Shown here: positions 1-13,500 of the stretch, piece by piece
How the letters are laid out: each line of letters begins with the position of its first letter
Position numbering within the stretch: position 1 is the first letter of the stretch
Origin: Pectobacterium polonicum
GTDB lineage: Bacteria > Pseudomonadota > Gammaproteobacteria > Enterobacterales > Enterobacteriaceae
NCBI RefSeq assembly: GCF_005497185.1
Contig: NZ_RJTN01000006.1
Coordinates: forward strand, 62,001 to 126,000
Direction of reading: 5' to 3'
DNA length: 64,000 nucleotides
Position numbers and translations under genes: made by a program
Notes under the pieces: generated by a model
What the model saw: only the letters and a program-made list of their open reading frames with translations
What the model was told of the DNA's origin: nothing
Databases searched by the model: none

Positions 1-491
<491 letters not shown>

Positions 492-528
492 GCGCCTCCC
501 CGTTTTCTCCTCAAATGATCTTCGCCAG

Positions 529-556
529 CCGGGTGGGTTCCCACCCGGTTTCTTGT
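529..556 (+). terminator. Rho-independent terminator after murA
   Basis: A GC-rich hairpin (arms CCGGGTGGG and CCCACCCGG) is followed by a T-rich tail. It lies about 40 bases after the murA stop and closes that transcript before the convergent degS gene. Confidence 0.8.
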
Positions 557-597
557 TTACCTGCTGATACTGTTTTATCAAGTAGCCTTGGATGCCG

Positions 598-1695
598 CTA
601 TTGGGTAGGGAATTCCTGAATCGTCATTTGTAGCGTGATTTGTTTGTTATCGCGCTCAATCGTGACGGGAATGACGGTGCCGGGAGGTATTTCCGAAACC
701 TGTTCCATGGTTTCGATAATCGAGCGTGCGGGCTTATTGTTGACGCTAACAATCACGTCTTCAATGCGGATACCCGCTTTATCCGCCGGGCCACCGGGAT
801 CGATAGTCTGGACGAGAATGCCGGTCAATCGACCCTGCGTTCCGCGATTGTTGGTTAACGTGCTGTTCTCAATATTTTCGAGCTGTACACCGTTGATGCC
901 AATATAGCCGCGAACCACACGACCATCGCGAATCAGTTTACCCATCACTTTGGTCGCCAATGCGACGGGGATCGCGAAGCTAATGCCTTCCGGCGTTTCG
1001 CCATTGCTGCTTTTATCAAAAGAAAGGGTATTAATACCAACCAGTTCACCGAGCGTGTTGACCAACGCACCGCCAGAGTTTCCGTGGTTAATTGACGCAT
1101 CGGTTTGCAGCAGGTTTTGGCGTCCTACCTGACTTCTTTGTTGGCCGTAAGTGCTGAGGCTGACGCGGCCAGTGGCGCTAATAACGCCCTGCGTGACGGT
1201 TTGCCCTAGGTTATAAGGGTTACCGATCGCCATGACGACATCGCCGACGTGCGGGATACGGTCTGGATTCATGGGAATGACGGGGAGATTGACGCCATCG
1301 ATTTGCAACACAGCCAGGTCTGTCAGGGTATCGGAGCCGATCACGCGGGCTTCGTACAACCGGCCATCTGACAGCTCGATCTGGATTTGTTGCACGTTAT
1401 TAATCACATGCTTATTGGTTAAAATGTATCCTTTTTCGTTCATGATAACGCCAGAACCCAGAGGATGAATGGCGACTTCATTGGGTTTTTCCGTATTGGC
1501 AACCCGATTATAAATATTAACCACAGCAGGAGCCGCACGGTTGACGCCCTGATGGTAGCTTACGGGCGAGCCATTAGTGTTTCTGTCATTGCTTTTCAGA
1601 AACGACGTGCCAGATCCGATAAACGGCAGTACGACCAGAATAATTCCGGCGACAAGGGCACCAAATAGTGCTGAACGTAATAATTTAGCAAGCAT
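598..1695 (-). CDS. degS: Inner-membrane site-1 serine protease DegS
   Basis: DegS is the membrane-anchored periplasmic protease that senses misfolded outer-membrane porins through its PDZ domain and makes the first cut in RseA, starting the sigma-E response. The 365-residue protein has one N-terminal membrane segment (about residues 5-27), a trypsin-like domain with a visible triad (His96 in TNKHV, Asp126 in TDLAV, Ser207 in GNSGGA) and a single C-terminal PDZ domain (about 260-350). The single PDZ plus uncleaved anchor separates it from DegQ, encoded just upstream on the same strand. Length fits the family (355 in E. coli). No strong Shine-Dalgarno precedes the ATG. Confidence 0.96.
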   Translation of the reverse strand: MLAKLLRSALFGALVAGIILVVLPFIGSGTSFLKSNDRNTNGSPVSYHQGVNRAAPAVVNIYNRVANTEKPNEVAIHPLGSGVIMNEKGYILTNKHVINNVQQIQIELSDGRLYEARVIGSDTLTDLAVLQIDGVNLPVIPMNPDRIPHVGDVVMAIGNPYNLGQTVTQGVISATGRVSLSTYGQQRSQVGRQNLLQTDASINHGNSGGALVNTLGELVGINTLSFDKSSNGETPEGISFAIPVALATKVMGKLIRDGRVVRGYIGINGVQLENIENSTLTNNRGTQGRLTGILVQTIDPGGPADKAGIRIEDVIVSVNNKPARSIIETMEQVSEIPPGTVIPVTIERDNKQITLQMTIQEFPTQ

Positions 1696-1746
1696 GGCCG
1701 TGAGTTACTGTGGAAAGGGAGATAAAAGGAGGATATCACGAGAAGT

Positions 1747-1779
1747 TCGGACACCGCATGACTCGGTGTCCGATTTTTT
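1747..1779 (+). terminator. Plus-strand-oriented hairpin with T6 tail in the degQ-degS gap
   Basis: A perfect 10-bp stem (TCGGACACCG / CGGTGTCCGA, 7-base loop) is followed by six T on the plus strand. Both flanking genes lie on the minus strand, so its orientation does not serve either of them. Confidence 0.6.
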
Positions 1780-1829
1780 ATGGCGTGCCATCCTTGGCCA
1801 CCACCCTTACGGGCCGTTGCTGATACAAC

Positions 1830-1859
1830 GTTAAAAATTTCTCCCGGAAATTTTTTAAC
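1830..1859 (-). terminator. Hairpin terminator downstream of degQ
   Basis: An A/T-rich inverted repeat (GTTAAAAATTTC ... GAAATTTTTTAAC) lies about 50 bases past the degQ stop and could end its minus-strand transcript. The stem is mostly A-T, so efficiency is uncertain. Confidence 0.5.
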
Positions 1860-1907
1860 ATCAGCGCTGTTCTGGCCAGTTAGGCTGTCGTAAAAAACGA
1901 CGAACGA

Positions 1908-3278
1908 TTAACGTAGCAGCAGATAGATTGTTTCTTCGCCTCGGACGATATTCAGCGCCAGAACGGAAGGTTTCGCTTCCAGCAGCTTACGCAGTTGCGT
2001 GATGTTTTCAATACGTTCGCGGTTTACACCGATGATGATATCGCCTTTTTGCAGACCGACCTGTGCGGCAGGTGTGTCTTTGGCGACGTTATCAATCTGC
2101 ACGCCCTTGCTGCCGTCTTTCAATTGGCCATTGGTCAGAGAAGCCCCCTGCAATGACGGTGAAAGCGTTTCGGCGCTGGTTGATGCCGATGAGCTGTTAT
2201 CCAACACGACGGAAACTTCCTGCGGTTTGCCATCACGCAGCAGACCGATTTTCACGGTCTTGCCCGGCGCGGTGGTGCCAACTTTGGCACGCAATTCGGC
2301 AAAGCTGCTGATCGGTTTACCATCCAGCGTCGTCAATACGTCGCCCGCCTTGATTCCGGCTTTCGCGGCGGCGGATTTCGGTAAGACTTCGCTGACGAAA
2401 GCACCGCGCTGCGCGTCGACGTTGAAGGCTTTCGCCATTTCGGACGTCATCTCGCTGCCTTTAATACCCAGCAGCCCGCGTTTGACTTCGCCAAATTCAA
2501 CCAACTGCTGTGCCAGATTCTGAGCCATATTGCTGGGGATAGCGAAACCGATGCCGATATTCCCGCCGCCCGGCGCCAGAATCGCCGTGTTAATACCGAT
2601 CAGCTCACCGTTGAGGTTCACCAGCGCGCCGCCGGAGTTGCCGCGGTTGATGGAAGCATCGGTCTGGATGAAGTTTTCCAACCCTTCCAGATTCAGGCCG
2701 CTACGCCCCAGTGCGGAGATAATGCCGGAGGTCGCCGTCTGCCCGAGGCCGAACGGGTTACCCACGGCAACGGCGAAATCACCGACGCGCAGTTGATCGG
2801 AATCGGCCATTTTTACAGAGACCAGATTCTTGGCGTCATTCAACTGTAGCAAGGCGATATCGGTCTGCTCATCACGCCCAATCAATTTCGCTTCATATTC
2901 ACGTCCGTCATTAAGCTGGACGCGGATCTTGTCGGCGTTATTGATCACGTGATTGTTGGTGAGCACGTAACCTTTTGCAGCATCAATAATCACGCCAGAG
3001 CCCAGTCCTTCAAACGGACGCGAATTTTGTTTGTCCGTTGGGAAGTTAGGGCCAAAGAAGAACTTGAACTCTTCCGGTACGCGCTGACGCTGTACCTGTG
3101 TACCTTCAACGTGCACGCTGACGACGGCTGGCAAGACTTTCTCCAGCATCGGGGCCAGACTTGGCGTCTGTTGACCTTGAACCACGGCAGGCAGCGCAGC
3201 ATTTGCAGCGGGAAGCGTGGACAGGGTCAAACCTATACTCATTGCCAGTGCACTAAATAGTAATGATGTTTTTTTCAT
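1908..3278 (-). CDS. degQ: Periplasmic serine endoprotease/chaperone DegQ
   Basis: DegQ is a periplasmic HtrA-family protease that degrades and chaperones unfolded envelope proteins. The ATG at 3278 gives 456 residues and begins a clear signal peptide (MKKTSLLFSA..., cleavage near ANA/ALP); a longer frame reaching 3365 lacks signal character. The triad is visible as His110 (TNNHV), Asp140 (QTDIALL) and Ser215 (GNSGGA), followed by two PDZ domains (about 258-350 and 365-456). The short loop after the signal peptide, without DegP's long Gln-rich LA loop, and the location next to degS favour DegQ over DegP. Confidence 0.93.
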   Translation of the reverse strand: MKKTSLLFSALAMSIGLTLSTLPAANAALPAVVQGQQTPSLAPMLEKVLPAVVSVHVEGTQVQRQRVPEEFKFFFGPNFPTDKQNSRPFEGLGSGVIIDAAKGYVLTNNHVINNADKIRVQLNDGREYEAKLIGRDEQTDIALLQLNDAKNLVSVKMADSDQLRVGDFAVAVGNPFGLGQTATSGIISALGRSGLNLEGLENFIQTDASINRGNSGGALVNLNGELIGINTAILAPGGGNIGIGFAIPSNMAQNLAQQLVEFGEVKRGLLGIKGSEMTSEMAKAFNVDAQRGAFVSEVLPKSAAAKAGIKAGDVLTTLDGKPISSFAELRAKVGTTAPGKTVKIGLLRDGKPQEVSVVLDNSSSASTSAETLSPSLQGASLTNGQLKDGSKGVQIDNVAKDTPAAQVGLQKGDIIIGVNRERIENITQLRKLLEAKPSVLALNIVRGEETIYLLLR

Positions 3279-3738
3279 TGTTATTAACTCTCTCACGGCC
3301 TGCGGATGAATAAAACGATGATATATAAACTTAAAGACACGGTGAAGAGTCAGACTGGCGATCAATGTGTAAAGTTCACTGCTGTTTCGTCAGCAGATTG
3401 TAACTATCGCTGTTTATGGAGCGTGATCGGACGATGGCAGCCTGTGGTACGCGTCTTAAACGTACAAGCGTTTTAAGCGTAGAACAAGAGAGGGGAAAGC
3501 GTGAGGCCAGAAAGCCTCACGTCTATATACCCGTCATACTTCAAGCTGTAGGTGTGTTGGCTGCGTCCGTTACTCGGCTCATCCATGAGCCTCGCCCCGT
3601 TGGGGCCGCTGCAAGCAGCGTTCAAATCTGCTCCAGGCAGATTTGTCACCCGAATCACTTACTTAAGTAAGCTCATCGGGATTCCTTCGCTTGCCGCCGT
3701 CCTACAGCCCGAATTATTTAGGGTATAATTAGTTGATA
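3279..3738. other. Intergenic region between degQ and zapG, repeat-bearing
   Basis: This 460-base stretch contains the degQ promoter region, a small hairpin (GTGAGGC...GCCTCAC at 3502-3520) and a long ERIC-type element (separate entry). No credible coding frame was found. Confidence 0.7.
3526..3727. repeat. Long ERIC element with about 75-base internal insertion
   Basis: The ends form an inverted repeat (TATACCCGTCATACTTCAAG ... GAATTATTTAGGGTATA) and the centre holds the ERIC core palindrome (CACTTACTTAAGTAAGCTCA). Compared with the 126-base copy at 57192-57317, this 202-base copy carries about 75 extra bases (roughly 3570-3645) made of short hairpins: GGCTCATCCATGAGCC, GCCCCGTTGGGGC, GCTGCAAGCAGC and AAATCTGCTCCAGGCAGATT. 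From general knowledge, ERICs with about 70-base inserts are described in Yersinia. Confidence 0.85.
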
Positions 3739-4143
3739 TTATTTGCGAATCGGACGTTCGCCGCGCAGCAGGCCTGACGCACCATCGGAATAATCGCGTG
3801 GTGGCATGTTCACTGGTGCCTGATCGTTATCCGCTTCTGACTCGGTCAGACGGTATTTAAACGGATTATCCTGGCCAGGAACGTTAGGTAACAGGTTATT
3901 GGAGCTTTTCGCCATGTGCTGATAAAGCTGACGATAGTCATCCGCCATGTTGTCCAACAACTCCGCGCTGCGGGCGAAGTGTCCAACCAATTCCTGGCGA
4001 TAGTCTTCCAGTTCGGTTTTGCTTTTCTCCAACTCATTTTGCAATACCTGCTGTTGCCGCAGCTTACGGTTACCAAAGCGCATGGCGACAGCACCAATAA
4101 TAATACCGACAACTAAACCTATCAGCGCATACTCCCAAGTCAT
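3739..4143 (-). CDS. zapG: Cell-division/envelope protein ZapG (YhcB, DUF1043)
   Basis: This 134-residue protein has one N-terminal transmembrane segment (about residues 5-22, IGLVVGIIIGAV) followed by a helical coiled-coil region rich in Glu/Gln/Lys (about 25-85) and a disordered tail. That is the YhcB/DUF1043 layout; in E. coli the protein is an inner-membrane factor linked to the divisome and envelope synthesis. A good ribosome site (AGGAG, 7 bases before ATG) supports the start. It is divergent from zapE, as in other enterobacteria. Confidence 0.9.
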   Translation of the reverse strand: MTWEYALIGLVVGIIIGAVAMRFGNRKLRQQQVLQNELEKSKTELEDYRQELVGHFARSAELLDNMADDYRQLYQHMAKSSNNLLPNVPGQDNPFKYRLTESEADNDQAPVNMPPRDYSDGASGLLRGERPIRK

Positions 4144-4358
4144 AATCGCTCCTATTTTGACGTCGTTGTCCCGTAGGGTTTTTCACTTAATAATAGTCAC
4201 TATAACCGTTAACCTTGTCCGAGTGGAATCCTGATACTCGATGACTAAGGGGAATGTTGACCTATCGCAGACATCAAGGTTGTTAACTGCGACGATTACG
4301 GCTTAAATCGACGGCAACACACAGCAAAACACGACTAACTTTTTTCTCAGGGATTGCG

Positions 4359-5510
4359 ATGGCTACTCCACAGACAACACGGCAGCAAACAACCCCCTTG
4401 GCGCTTTACCAGCAGGCGCTTTCTGCCGGTGAATATCAACCGGATGAGGTGCAGCGGCAAACCGTTGTGCGTCTGGAAGCGATACATCAGGCGCTGTGCG
4501 AGCGTGCGGTGGATGACGGTGCGGGGACATCTGGTCGCGCAGGGAAATGGCGTCGCTGGCTGGGGCTGAGTGATAAACGTGAGTCTGCCCCAGTTCAAGG
4601 ACTGTACATGTGGGGCGGTGTTGGGCGTGGTAAAACCTGGCTAATGGATATGTTTTTTCATAGTTTGCCTGCCGAGCGCAAGATGCGTCTGCATTTCCAT
4701 CGCTTTATGCTACGTGTACATGAAGAACTGAACCAGTTTCAGGGGCAGGAGAATCCGTTGGAGAAAGTGGCCGACGGCTTCAAAGCTGAAACGGATGTGC
4801 TGTGCTTCGATGAATTCTTCGTTTCTGATATCACCGATGCGATGCTGTTGGCTGAACTGCTGCGTGCGCTGTTTGCTCGCGGCATTGCGCTGGTGGCGAC
4901 GTCGAATATTCCGCCAGACGATCTCTACCGCAATGGATTACAACGCGCCCGTTTTCTGCCTGCTATTGCGCTGATTAAACAGCACTGTGAAGTGCGTAAT
5001 GTCGATGCGGGTATCGATTATCGTCTGCGCACGCTGACACAGGCGCACCTTTACCTCTCGCCGCTGAATGAGGAAACGAGTGCGGCAATGCAGCAGATGT
5101 TTACGCGGCTGACCGGGAAGCAATGGCAGACGCCGGGGCCAGTGCTGGAGATCAATCATCGTCCGTTAACGACACTTGGCGTGAGCGACGGTGTGCTGGC
5201 GGTCGATTTCCACACGCTGTGTACAGAGGCGAGGAGCCAGAATGATTACATCGCACTGTCACGCCTCTACCACACGGTGCTGTTGCACAATGTGACGGTG
5301 ATGGAAACAAAGGAAGAGAACACCGCCCGCCGCTTTTTGGCACTGGTGGATGAATGCTACGATCGTCGCATTAAGCTCATTATCTCTGCGCAGGCACCGA
5401 TGTTTGATCTCTATCAGGGAGAGCACCTGAAATTCGAATATCAGCGCTGTTTATCCCGTTTGCAGGAAATGCAAAGCGAAGAGTACCTACGGCAGCCGCA
5501 TTTGGCGTAA
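4359..5510 (+). CDS. zapE: Cell division ATPase ZapE (AFG1/YhcM family)
   Basis: ZapE is a P-loop ATPase that binds FtsZ and supports division under stress and low oxygen. The 383-residue protein has Walker A at 86-93 (GGVGRGKT), Walker B near 147-152 (VLCFDE) and the AFG1-family pattern DEFFVSDITDAMLL; length matches the family (375 in E. coli). An N-terminal insert around residues 50-72 (VDDGAGTSGRAGKWRRWLG) precedes the ATPase core. It stands alone, upstream of rplM as in E. coli. Confidence 0.95.
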   Translation: MATPQTTRQQTTPLALYQQALSAGEYQPDEVQRQTVVRLEAIHQALCERAVDDGAGTSGRAGKWRRWLGLSDKRESAPVQGLYMWGGVGRGKTWLMDMFFHSLPAERKMRLHFHRFMLRVHEELNQFQGQENPLEKVADGFKAETDVLCFDEFFVSDITDAMLLAELLRALFARGIALVATSNIPPDDLYRNGLQRARFLPAIALIKQHCEVRNVDAGIDYRLRTLTQAHLYLSPLNEETSAAMQQMFTRLTGKQWQTPGPVLEINHRPLTTLGVSDGVLAVDFHTLCTEARSQNDYIALSRLYHTVLLHNVTVMETKEENTARRFLALVDECYDRRIKLIISAQAPMFDLYQGEHLKFEYQRCLSRLQEMQSEEYLRQPHLA

Positions 5511-5550
5511 CACAGGCTGCGGTTTTTCGTCATTTGCGTGTGAAAAAAGG

Positions 5551-5579
5551 TCGATTTTTGAGAATCACTTCTCTATAAT
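5551..5579 (+). promoter_or_regulatory. Likely promoter of rplM-rpsI
   Basis: A perfect -10 box TATAAT (5574-5579) lies 17 bases after TCGATT (5551-5556), leaving a leader of about 160 bases before rplM. In E. coli, L13 represses this operon through the leader; whether the structure is kept here was not tested. Confidence 0.6.
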
Positions 5580-5728
5580 CTTGCGACCCCACGTTACAAC
5601 AAAGTTTTTTTCCCAAAAACTTTATAGTGCCGGCAATGGCTATTCGAAGGGGTAGGTTTGCTGGACTTGATGGTCGTGTGAGCCTCAACTGTTTTCGAGC
5701 GTTTGGGTGTTCACCAACGTGTAACTAA

Positions 5729-6175
<447 letters not shown>

Positions 6176-6187
6176 TCGGGATTATAG

Positions 6188-6583
<396 letters not shown>

Positions 6584-6910
6584 TTTCTGGCTGCTTTGCA
6601 GCGAAATCAATGCGAAAAACCCGGTGCTTGTCACCGGGTTTTTTATGCCTAAAAATAAATTTCCTCGAAATATACGCTTTACTTTCCGTATGTTAACGAT
6701 GAAATTGTGCTTATACCCCCACAAAACGAACAAAATCTGATAAGCTATTCGCCGATTTTATGCCCGTGTGCCAACTGTCGTCGCTGTTTGAAACGACGTA
6801 TTTTTTCAGGTGATGTTTACACATTGGCGAGCAAAATTTCGAATAGCGGTTTGCAGATTCCCCATTGCACGGCTATTCGCCGTATTTTCTCGATAAACTT
6901 GGAGGTTTTC
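6584..6910 (+). other. Intergenic region rpsI-sspA
   Basis: It holds the rpsI terminator and then about 265 bases of leader and promoter sequence for sspA. A short direct repeat (GCTATTCGCCG at 6744 and 6872) occurs in it. No coding frame with family character was seen. Confidence 0.6.
6615..6644 (+). terminator. Rho-independent terminator of rplM-rpsI
   Basis: The stem AACCCGGTG / CACCGGGTT with a short loop is followed by a T run, about 35 bases after the rpsI stop. Confidence 0.9.
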
Positions 6911-7552
6911 ATGGCTGTCGCTGCCAACAAACGTTCGGTAATGACGCTGTTTTCTGGTCCATCCGACATTTTTAGCCATCAGGTCCGCATTGTATTGGCG
7001 GAAAAGGGTGTGAGTGTCGAGATTGAACAGGTGGACATGGATAATCTGCCTCAGGATCTTATTGACCTCAATCCTTATGGTTCTGTGCCGACATTGGTCG
7101 ATCGCGAACTGACGCTCTATGAATCACGTATTATCATGGAGTATCTGGATGAACGTTTCCCTCATCCACCGTTAATGCCTGTCTATCCGGTTGCGCGCGG
7201 TAATAGCCGCCTGATGATGCATCGCATTGAGAGCGACTGGTATTCTTTATTGAAGAAAATTACGCATGGCAGCGCTCAGGAAGCGGATGCGGCACGTAAG
7301 CAATTGCGTGAAGAGCTGCTGGCTATTGCCCCGGTGTTTAATGAAGCGCCTTATTTCATGAGCGAAGAGTTTAGCCTGGTGGATTGCTATCTGGCTCCGC
7401 TGCTGTGGCGTCTGCCGCAGTTAGGTATTGAACTGAGTGGTTCGGGCGCGAAAGAGCTGAAAGGCTACATGACACGCGTCTTTGAGCGTGATGCGTTCCT
7501 GGCTTCCCTGACGGAAGTGGAACGTGAAATGCGTTTGCAAACCCGAGGTTAA
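6911..7552 (+). CDS. sspA: Stringent starvation protein A
   Basis: SspA is an RNA-polymerase-associated protein with a glutathione S-transferase fold that alters transcription in stationary phase and acid stress. The ATG at 6911 follows a GGAGG ribosome site by 6 bases and gives 213 residues; the frame reaching 6707 has no family support. The thioredoxin-like N-terminal domain (about 10-85, with GPSDIFSHQVRIVLAEKG) and helical GST C-domain (about 90-205) are recognisable. sspB starts 5 bases after its stop. Confidence 0.97.
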   Translation: MAVAANKRSVMTLFSGPSDIFSHQVRIVLAEKGVSVEIEQVDMDNLPQDLIDLNPYGSVPTLVDRELTLYESRIIMEYLDERFPHPPLMPVYPVARGNSRLMMHRIESDWYSLLKKITHGSAQEADAARKQLREELLAIAPVFNEAPYFMSEEFSLVDCYLAPLLWRLPQLGIELSGSGAKELKGYMTRVFERDAFLASLTEVEREMRLQTRG

Positions 7553-7557
7553 ACTGT

Positions 7558-8061
7558 ATGGCGTTGTCTCAACTGTCTCCGCGTCGTCCGTATTTATTAC
7601 GGGCCTTTTATGATTGGTTGCTGGATAACCAATTAACGCCTCATCTGGTAGTCGATGTCACTCTGCCAGATGTTATGGTGCCGATGGAGTTCGCCCGTGA
7701 CGGCCAGATCGTGCTGAATATCGCACCGCGCGCTGTTGGCGGCCTTGAGTTAGCTGATGACAGCGTTCGTTTCAATGCGCGTTTTGGCGGTGTACCGCGC
7801 CAGGTTTATGTGCCGATGGCGGCAGTAATGGCGATTTACGCACGCGAGAACGGGGCTGGAACGATGTTTGAGTCCGAACCTGCTTACGAAGCCGCAGGTG
7901 AGTATGAAGACTTTCAGGAAAGCGGGCCCTCTTCAGGGACAGTCATGTCGATTGTCGATAGCTCGCCTGATTCTGAAGCACCTGAGGATGGCTCGGGTTC
8001 TGATGACGAACCGCCGCAGCCGCCTAAAGGTGGCAGACCCTCGCTACGGGTCGTGAAGTAG
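7558..8061 (+). CDS. sspB: ClpXP adaptor SspB
   Basis: SspB binds ssrA-tagged peptides and delivers them to ClpXP. The 167-residue protein has the conserved substrate-binding domain at about 1-115 (SPRRPYLLRAFYDWL, HLVVDV), an acidic flexible linker, and the short C-terminal ClpX-binding tail RPSLRVVK. It is translated from the sspA-sspB operon with only five bases between the genes. Confidence 0.97.
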   Translation: MALSQLSPRRPYLLRAFYDWLLDNQLTPHLVVDVTLPDVMVPMEFARDGQIVLNIAPRAVGGLELADDSVRFNARFGGVPRQVYVPMAAVMAIYARENGAGTMFESEPAYEAAGEYEDFQESGPSSGTVMSIVDSSPDSEAPEDGSGSDDEPPQPPKGGRPSLRVVK

Positions 8062-8071
8062 TCTGTTTCTA

Positions 8072-8096
8072 AGGGCACCTCTGCGGTGCCCTTTTC
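8072..8096 (+). terminator. Rho-independent terminator of sspAB
   Basis: The stem AGGGCACC / GGTGCCCT with a T run sits just past the sspB stop. Confidence 0.88.
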
Positions 8097-8135
8097 TATA
8101 CTTGTCCTACTGTACGCTACGGTTAGTCAGTTGTG

Positions 8136-8918
<783 letters not shown>

Positions 8919-9121
8919 TTAATGAAATCCAATCTCAATAAAGACAAATAAATGCCGGAGACAAGTGTACGCTTTTATCGTGATGCTGAAGGATTTATTA
9001 CGAAAAGTTCTTTAAATCGAAGTGGAAAGATGAAGAATTTATTAGCTTATCTAGTGTGAAATTCTAAAGAAAGAGAGTGGGTTGTTGCTATCAGTTGCTA
9101 ACAGGCGCTTCAGGTTAAACT

Positions 9122-9152
9122 GAAAAAGAAAAGGGCAGCCAGCGCTGCCCTT
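9122..9152 (-). terminator. Rho-independent terminator of gltBD
   Basis: On the minus strand the stem AAGGGCAGC / GCTGCCCTT is followed by a T-rich tail, about 20 bases after the gltD stop. Confidence 0.88.
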
Positions 9153-9170
9153 AAGAGAAGTGGGACGTTC

Positions 9171-10598
<1,428 letters not shown>

Positions 10599-13500
10599 TT
10601 ACTGCGCCTGAACCCGCAGCTCGGCTGCGGAACGACTACGGTGACCCAACAATGCCTTCACATCACTTGACTTCGGTTTCACCAGAGCAAATTTCGGTGC
10701 CCAGGTCGGCCAGTTAGCGAGGATCTCTTCTCCGCGGTGTGAACCGGTATTCTGTACATGCTCGGTGATCAGGCCACGCAGATGTTCTTCATGAATAGCC
10801 AGTTCTTCGACATCCAGCACTTCCACCAGTTCCGGGTTAACGCGTTTACGGAATTCACCGTCTTCATCCAGCACGTAGGCAAATCCACCCGTCATACCTG
10901 CGCCAAAGTTCACGCCGGTACGACCCAGCACGCAGACGATACCGCCCGTCATGTATTCACAGCCGTTATCGCCGATGCCTTCTACCACGGTAATACAGCC
11001 GGAGTTACGCACGGCGAAACGCTCACCTGCGCGGCCTGCGGCAAACAGCTTACCGCCGGTAGCGCCGTACAGGCAGGTGTTACCGATGATACTGGCTTCG
11101 TGGCTGCGGAAGGCGGAACCCACCGGAGGACGCACGGAGATGCTGCCGCCCGCCATGCCTTTGCCCACGTAATCGTTGGCATCGCCAGTTAATTTCAGCT
11201 CAAGACCGCCAGCGTTCCAGACGCCAAAGCTCTGTCCTGCTGTACCGGAGAAGTAAGCTTTAATCGGATCGCCAGCCAGTCCTTGATCGCCATGTTTCTC
11301 GGCAATCGCACCAGACAGCGTCGCGCCGACGGAGCGATCGGTGTTGCGGATATCGAAATAGAGCGCTTTACCCTGTTTCGCATCAATGTGCGGTTGTGCC
11401 TGAGCCAGCAGCTCTTTGTTCAACAAGCCTTTATCGAACGACAGATTGCTTTCAGTGCAGTACAGCGCTTTGCCCGGCTGAGGCTGTGCAGCGTGCAGCA
11501 GCGGCGACAGATCCAGTTTGTTCTGCTTAGCGCTGAAACCGTCCAGCTCAACCAGCAAATCAGTACGACCAATCAGATCCACCAGACGGCTGACGCCCAG
11601 TTCTGCCATCAGCACGCGAGTTTCATGCGCGATGAAGTGGAAGTAGTTGGTAACACGCTCAGGCAGGCCGTGGTAGTGATCGCGGCGCAGCTTCTCATCC
11701 TGCGTTGCAACGCCTGTCGCACAGTTATTCAGGTGACAGATACGCAGGTATTTACAGCCCAACGCCACCATTGGCCCAGTGCCGAAGCCGAAGCTTTCCG
11801 CACCCAGAATCGCCGCTTTGACGATATCCAGACCGGTTTTCAGGCCACCGTCCACCTGAAGGCGGATTTTGTGGCGCAGGCCGTTGGAGACCAAAGCCTG
11901 CTGCGTTTCCACCAGTCCCAGTTCCCACGGGCAACCCGCGTATTTCACGGAGGACAGCGGGCTAGCACCCGTACCACCGTCGTAACCGGCGATGGTGATC
12001 AGGTCGGCATACGCTTTGGCAACGCCCGTAGCGATAGTCCCGACGCCCGGTTCGGACACCAGTTTTACCGAAATCATCGCTTTCGGGTTGACCTGTTTCA
12101 GATCGAAAATCAGCTGAGCCAGATCTTCGATAGAGTAAATATCGTGGTGCGGCGGGGGTGAAATCAGCGTCACGCCCGGCACGGAATAGCGCAGACGAGC
12201 AATGTACGGCGTGACTTTATCACCCGGTAACTGACCCCCTTCGCCCGGTTTCGCGCCCTGTGCCACTTTAATCTGAATCACATCGGCGTTAACCAGATAG
12301 GCTGGCGTCACACCAAAGCGACCAGAAGCAACCTGCTTGATACGAGACACCTTATTGGTGCCGTAACGCGCTGGATCTTCGCCGCCTTCACCGGAGTTGG
12401 AGAAACCGCCCAGTCCGTTCATCGCTTCAGCCAGCGATTCATGCGCTTCGGGGCTAAGTGCACCGATGGACATGGCCGCGGTATCGAAGCGTTTGAACAT
12501 TTCAGAGGCCGGCTCAACGCTGTCGATCGCGATAGCCGCGCCTTCTTGCGGTTTCAGTGCCAGCAGGTCGCGTAAGGTTGCTGCTGGGCGCTCGTTAACC
12601 AGTTTGGCGTATTGCTCATAATCGCTGTACTCACCGGATTTCACTGCGGTTTGCAGCGTGGTGACAACATCCGGGTTGTAGGCATGGTATTCGCCGCCGT
12701 GAACAAATTTCAGCAGGCCACCTTGTTCCAGCGTTTTACGTTTCAGCCAGGCACGCTTGGACAGGTTCAACAGATCCTGTTCGAAGTCGCTATAGCTTGC
12801 CCCGCCGATGCGGCTGACGACGCCCAGGAAGCATTGCGTCGACACGTCTTTGTGCAGGCCCACCGCTTCAAACAGCTTGGAACAGCGATAAGACGCAATC
12901 GTCGAGATGCCCATTTTGGACATAATCTTGTACAGGCCTTTATTGATGCCGTTACGGTAGTTCAGCATCACAGCGCGATAAGGTTTGTCGATGGTGTGGT
13001 TATCCACCATCCGCGCCAGCGTTTCGTAAGCGAGGTAAGGATAGATAGCCGTCGCACCAAAGCCTAACAGCACGGCAAAGTGGTGCGGGTCGCGCGCACT
13101 GGCGGTTTCAACAATGATGTTGGCATCACAGCGCAGGCTCTTTTCTACCAGACGACGCTGAACGGCACCCACGGCCATCGGCGCAGGGACAGGCAGGCGT
13201 GATTCGCTAATGCCACGGTCAGACAGCACCAGCAGAACGGCACCGTCTCTGACTTTGCTTTCTGCTTCGTCACACAGTTTCTCGATGGTCTGTTGCAGCG
13301 TTTGCTGCGACGGATCAAACGTCAAATCCAGCGTGTCGGCGCGATAGTGCAGTTCATCCTGCGACGTCAACTGTGTGAAGTCGGAGTAAAGCAGGATCGG
13401 CGATTTAAAGCTCAGACGGTGAGCCTGGCCTTCCGCTTCACAGAAGACGTTCATTTCACGACCAATGCTGGTCGCCAGCGACATCACATGGGCTTCGCGT

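Noticed and set aside
6707-6910. An N-terminal extension of sspA starting at 6707
   Set aside because: The extension is unlike SspA, and a perfect GGAGG site lies before the ATG at 6911.
11283-12161. A 292-codon open frame on the plus strand
   Set aside because: It is fully opposite gltB, has no recognisable domain and no ribosome site; it is a shadow of the GC-rich codon pattern of gltB.
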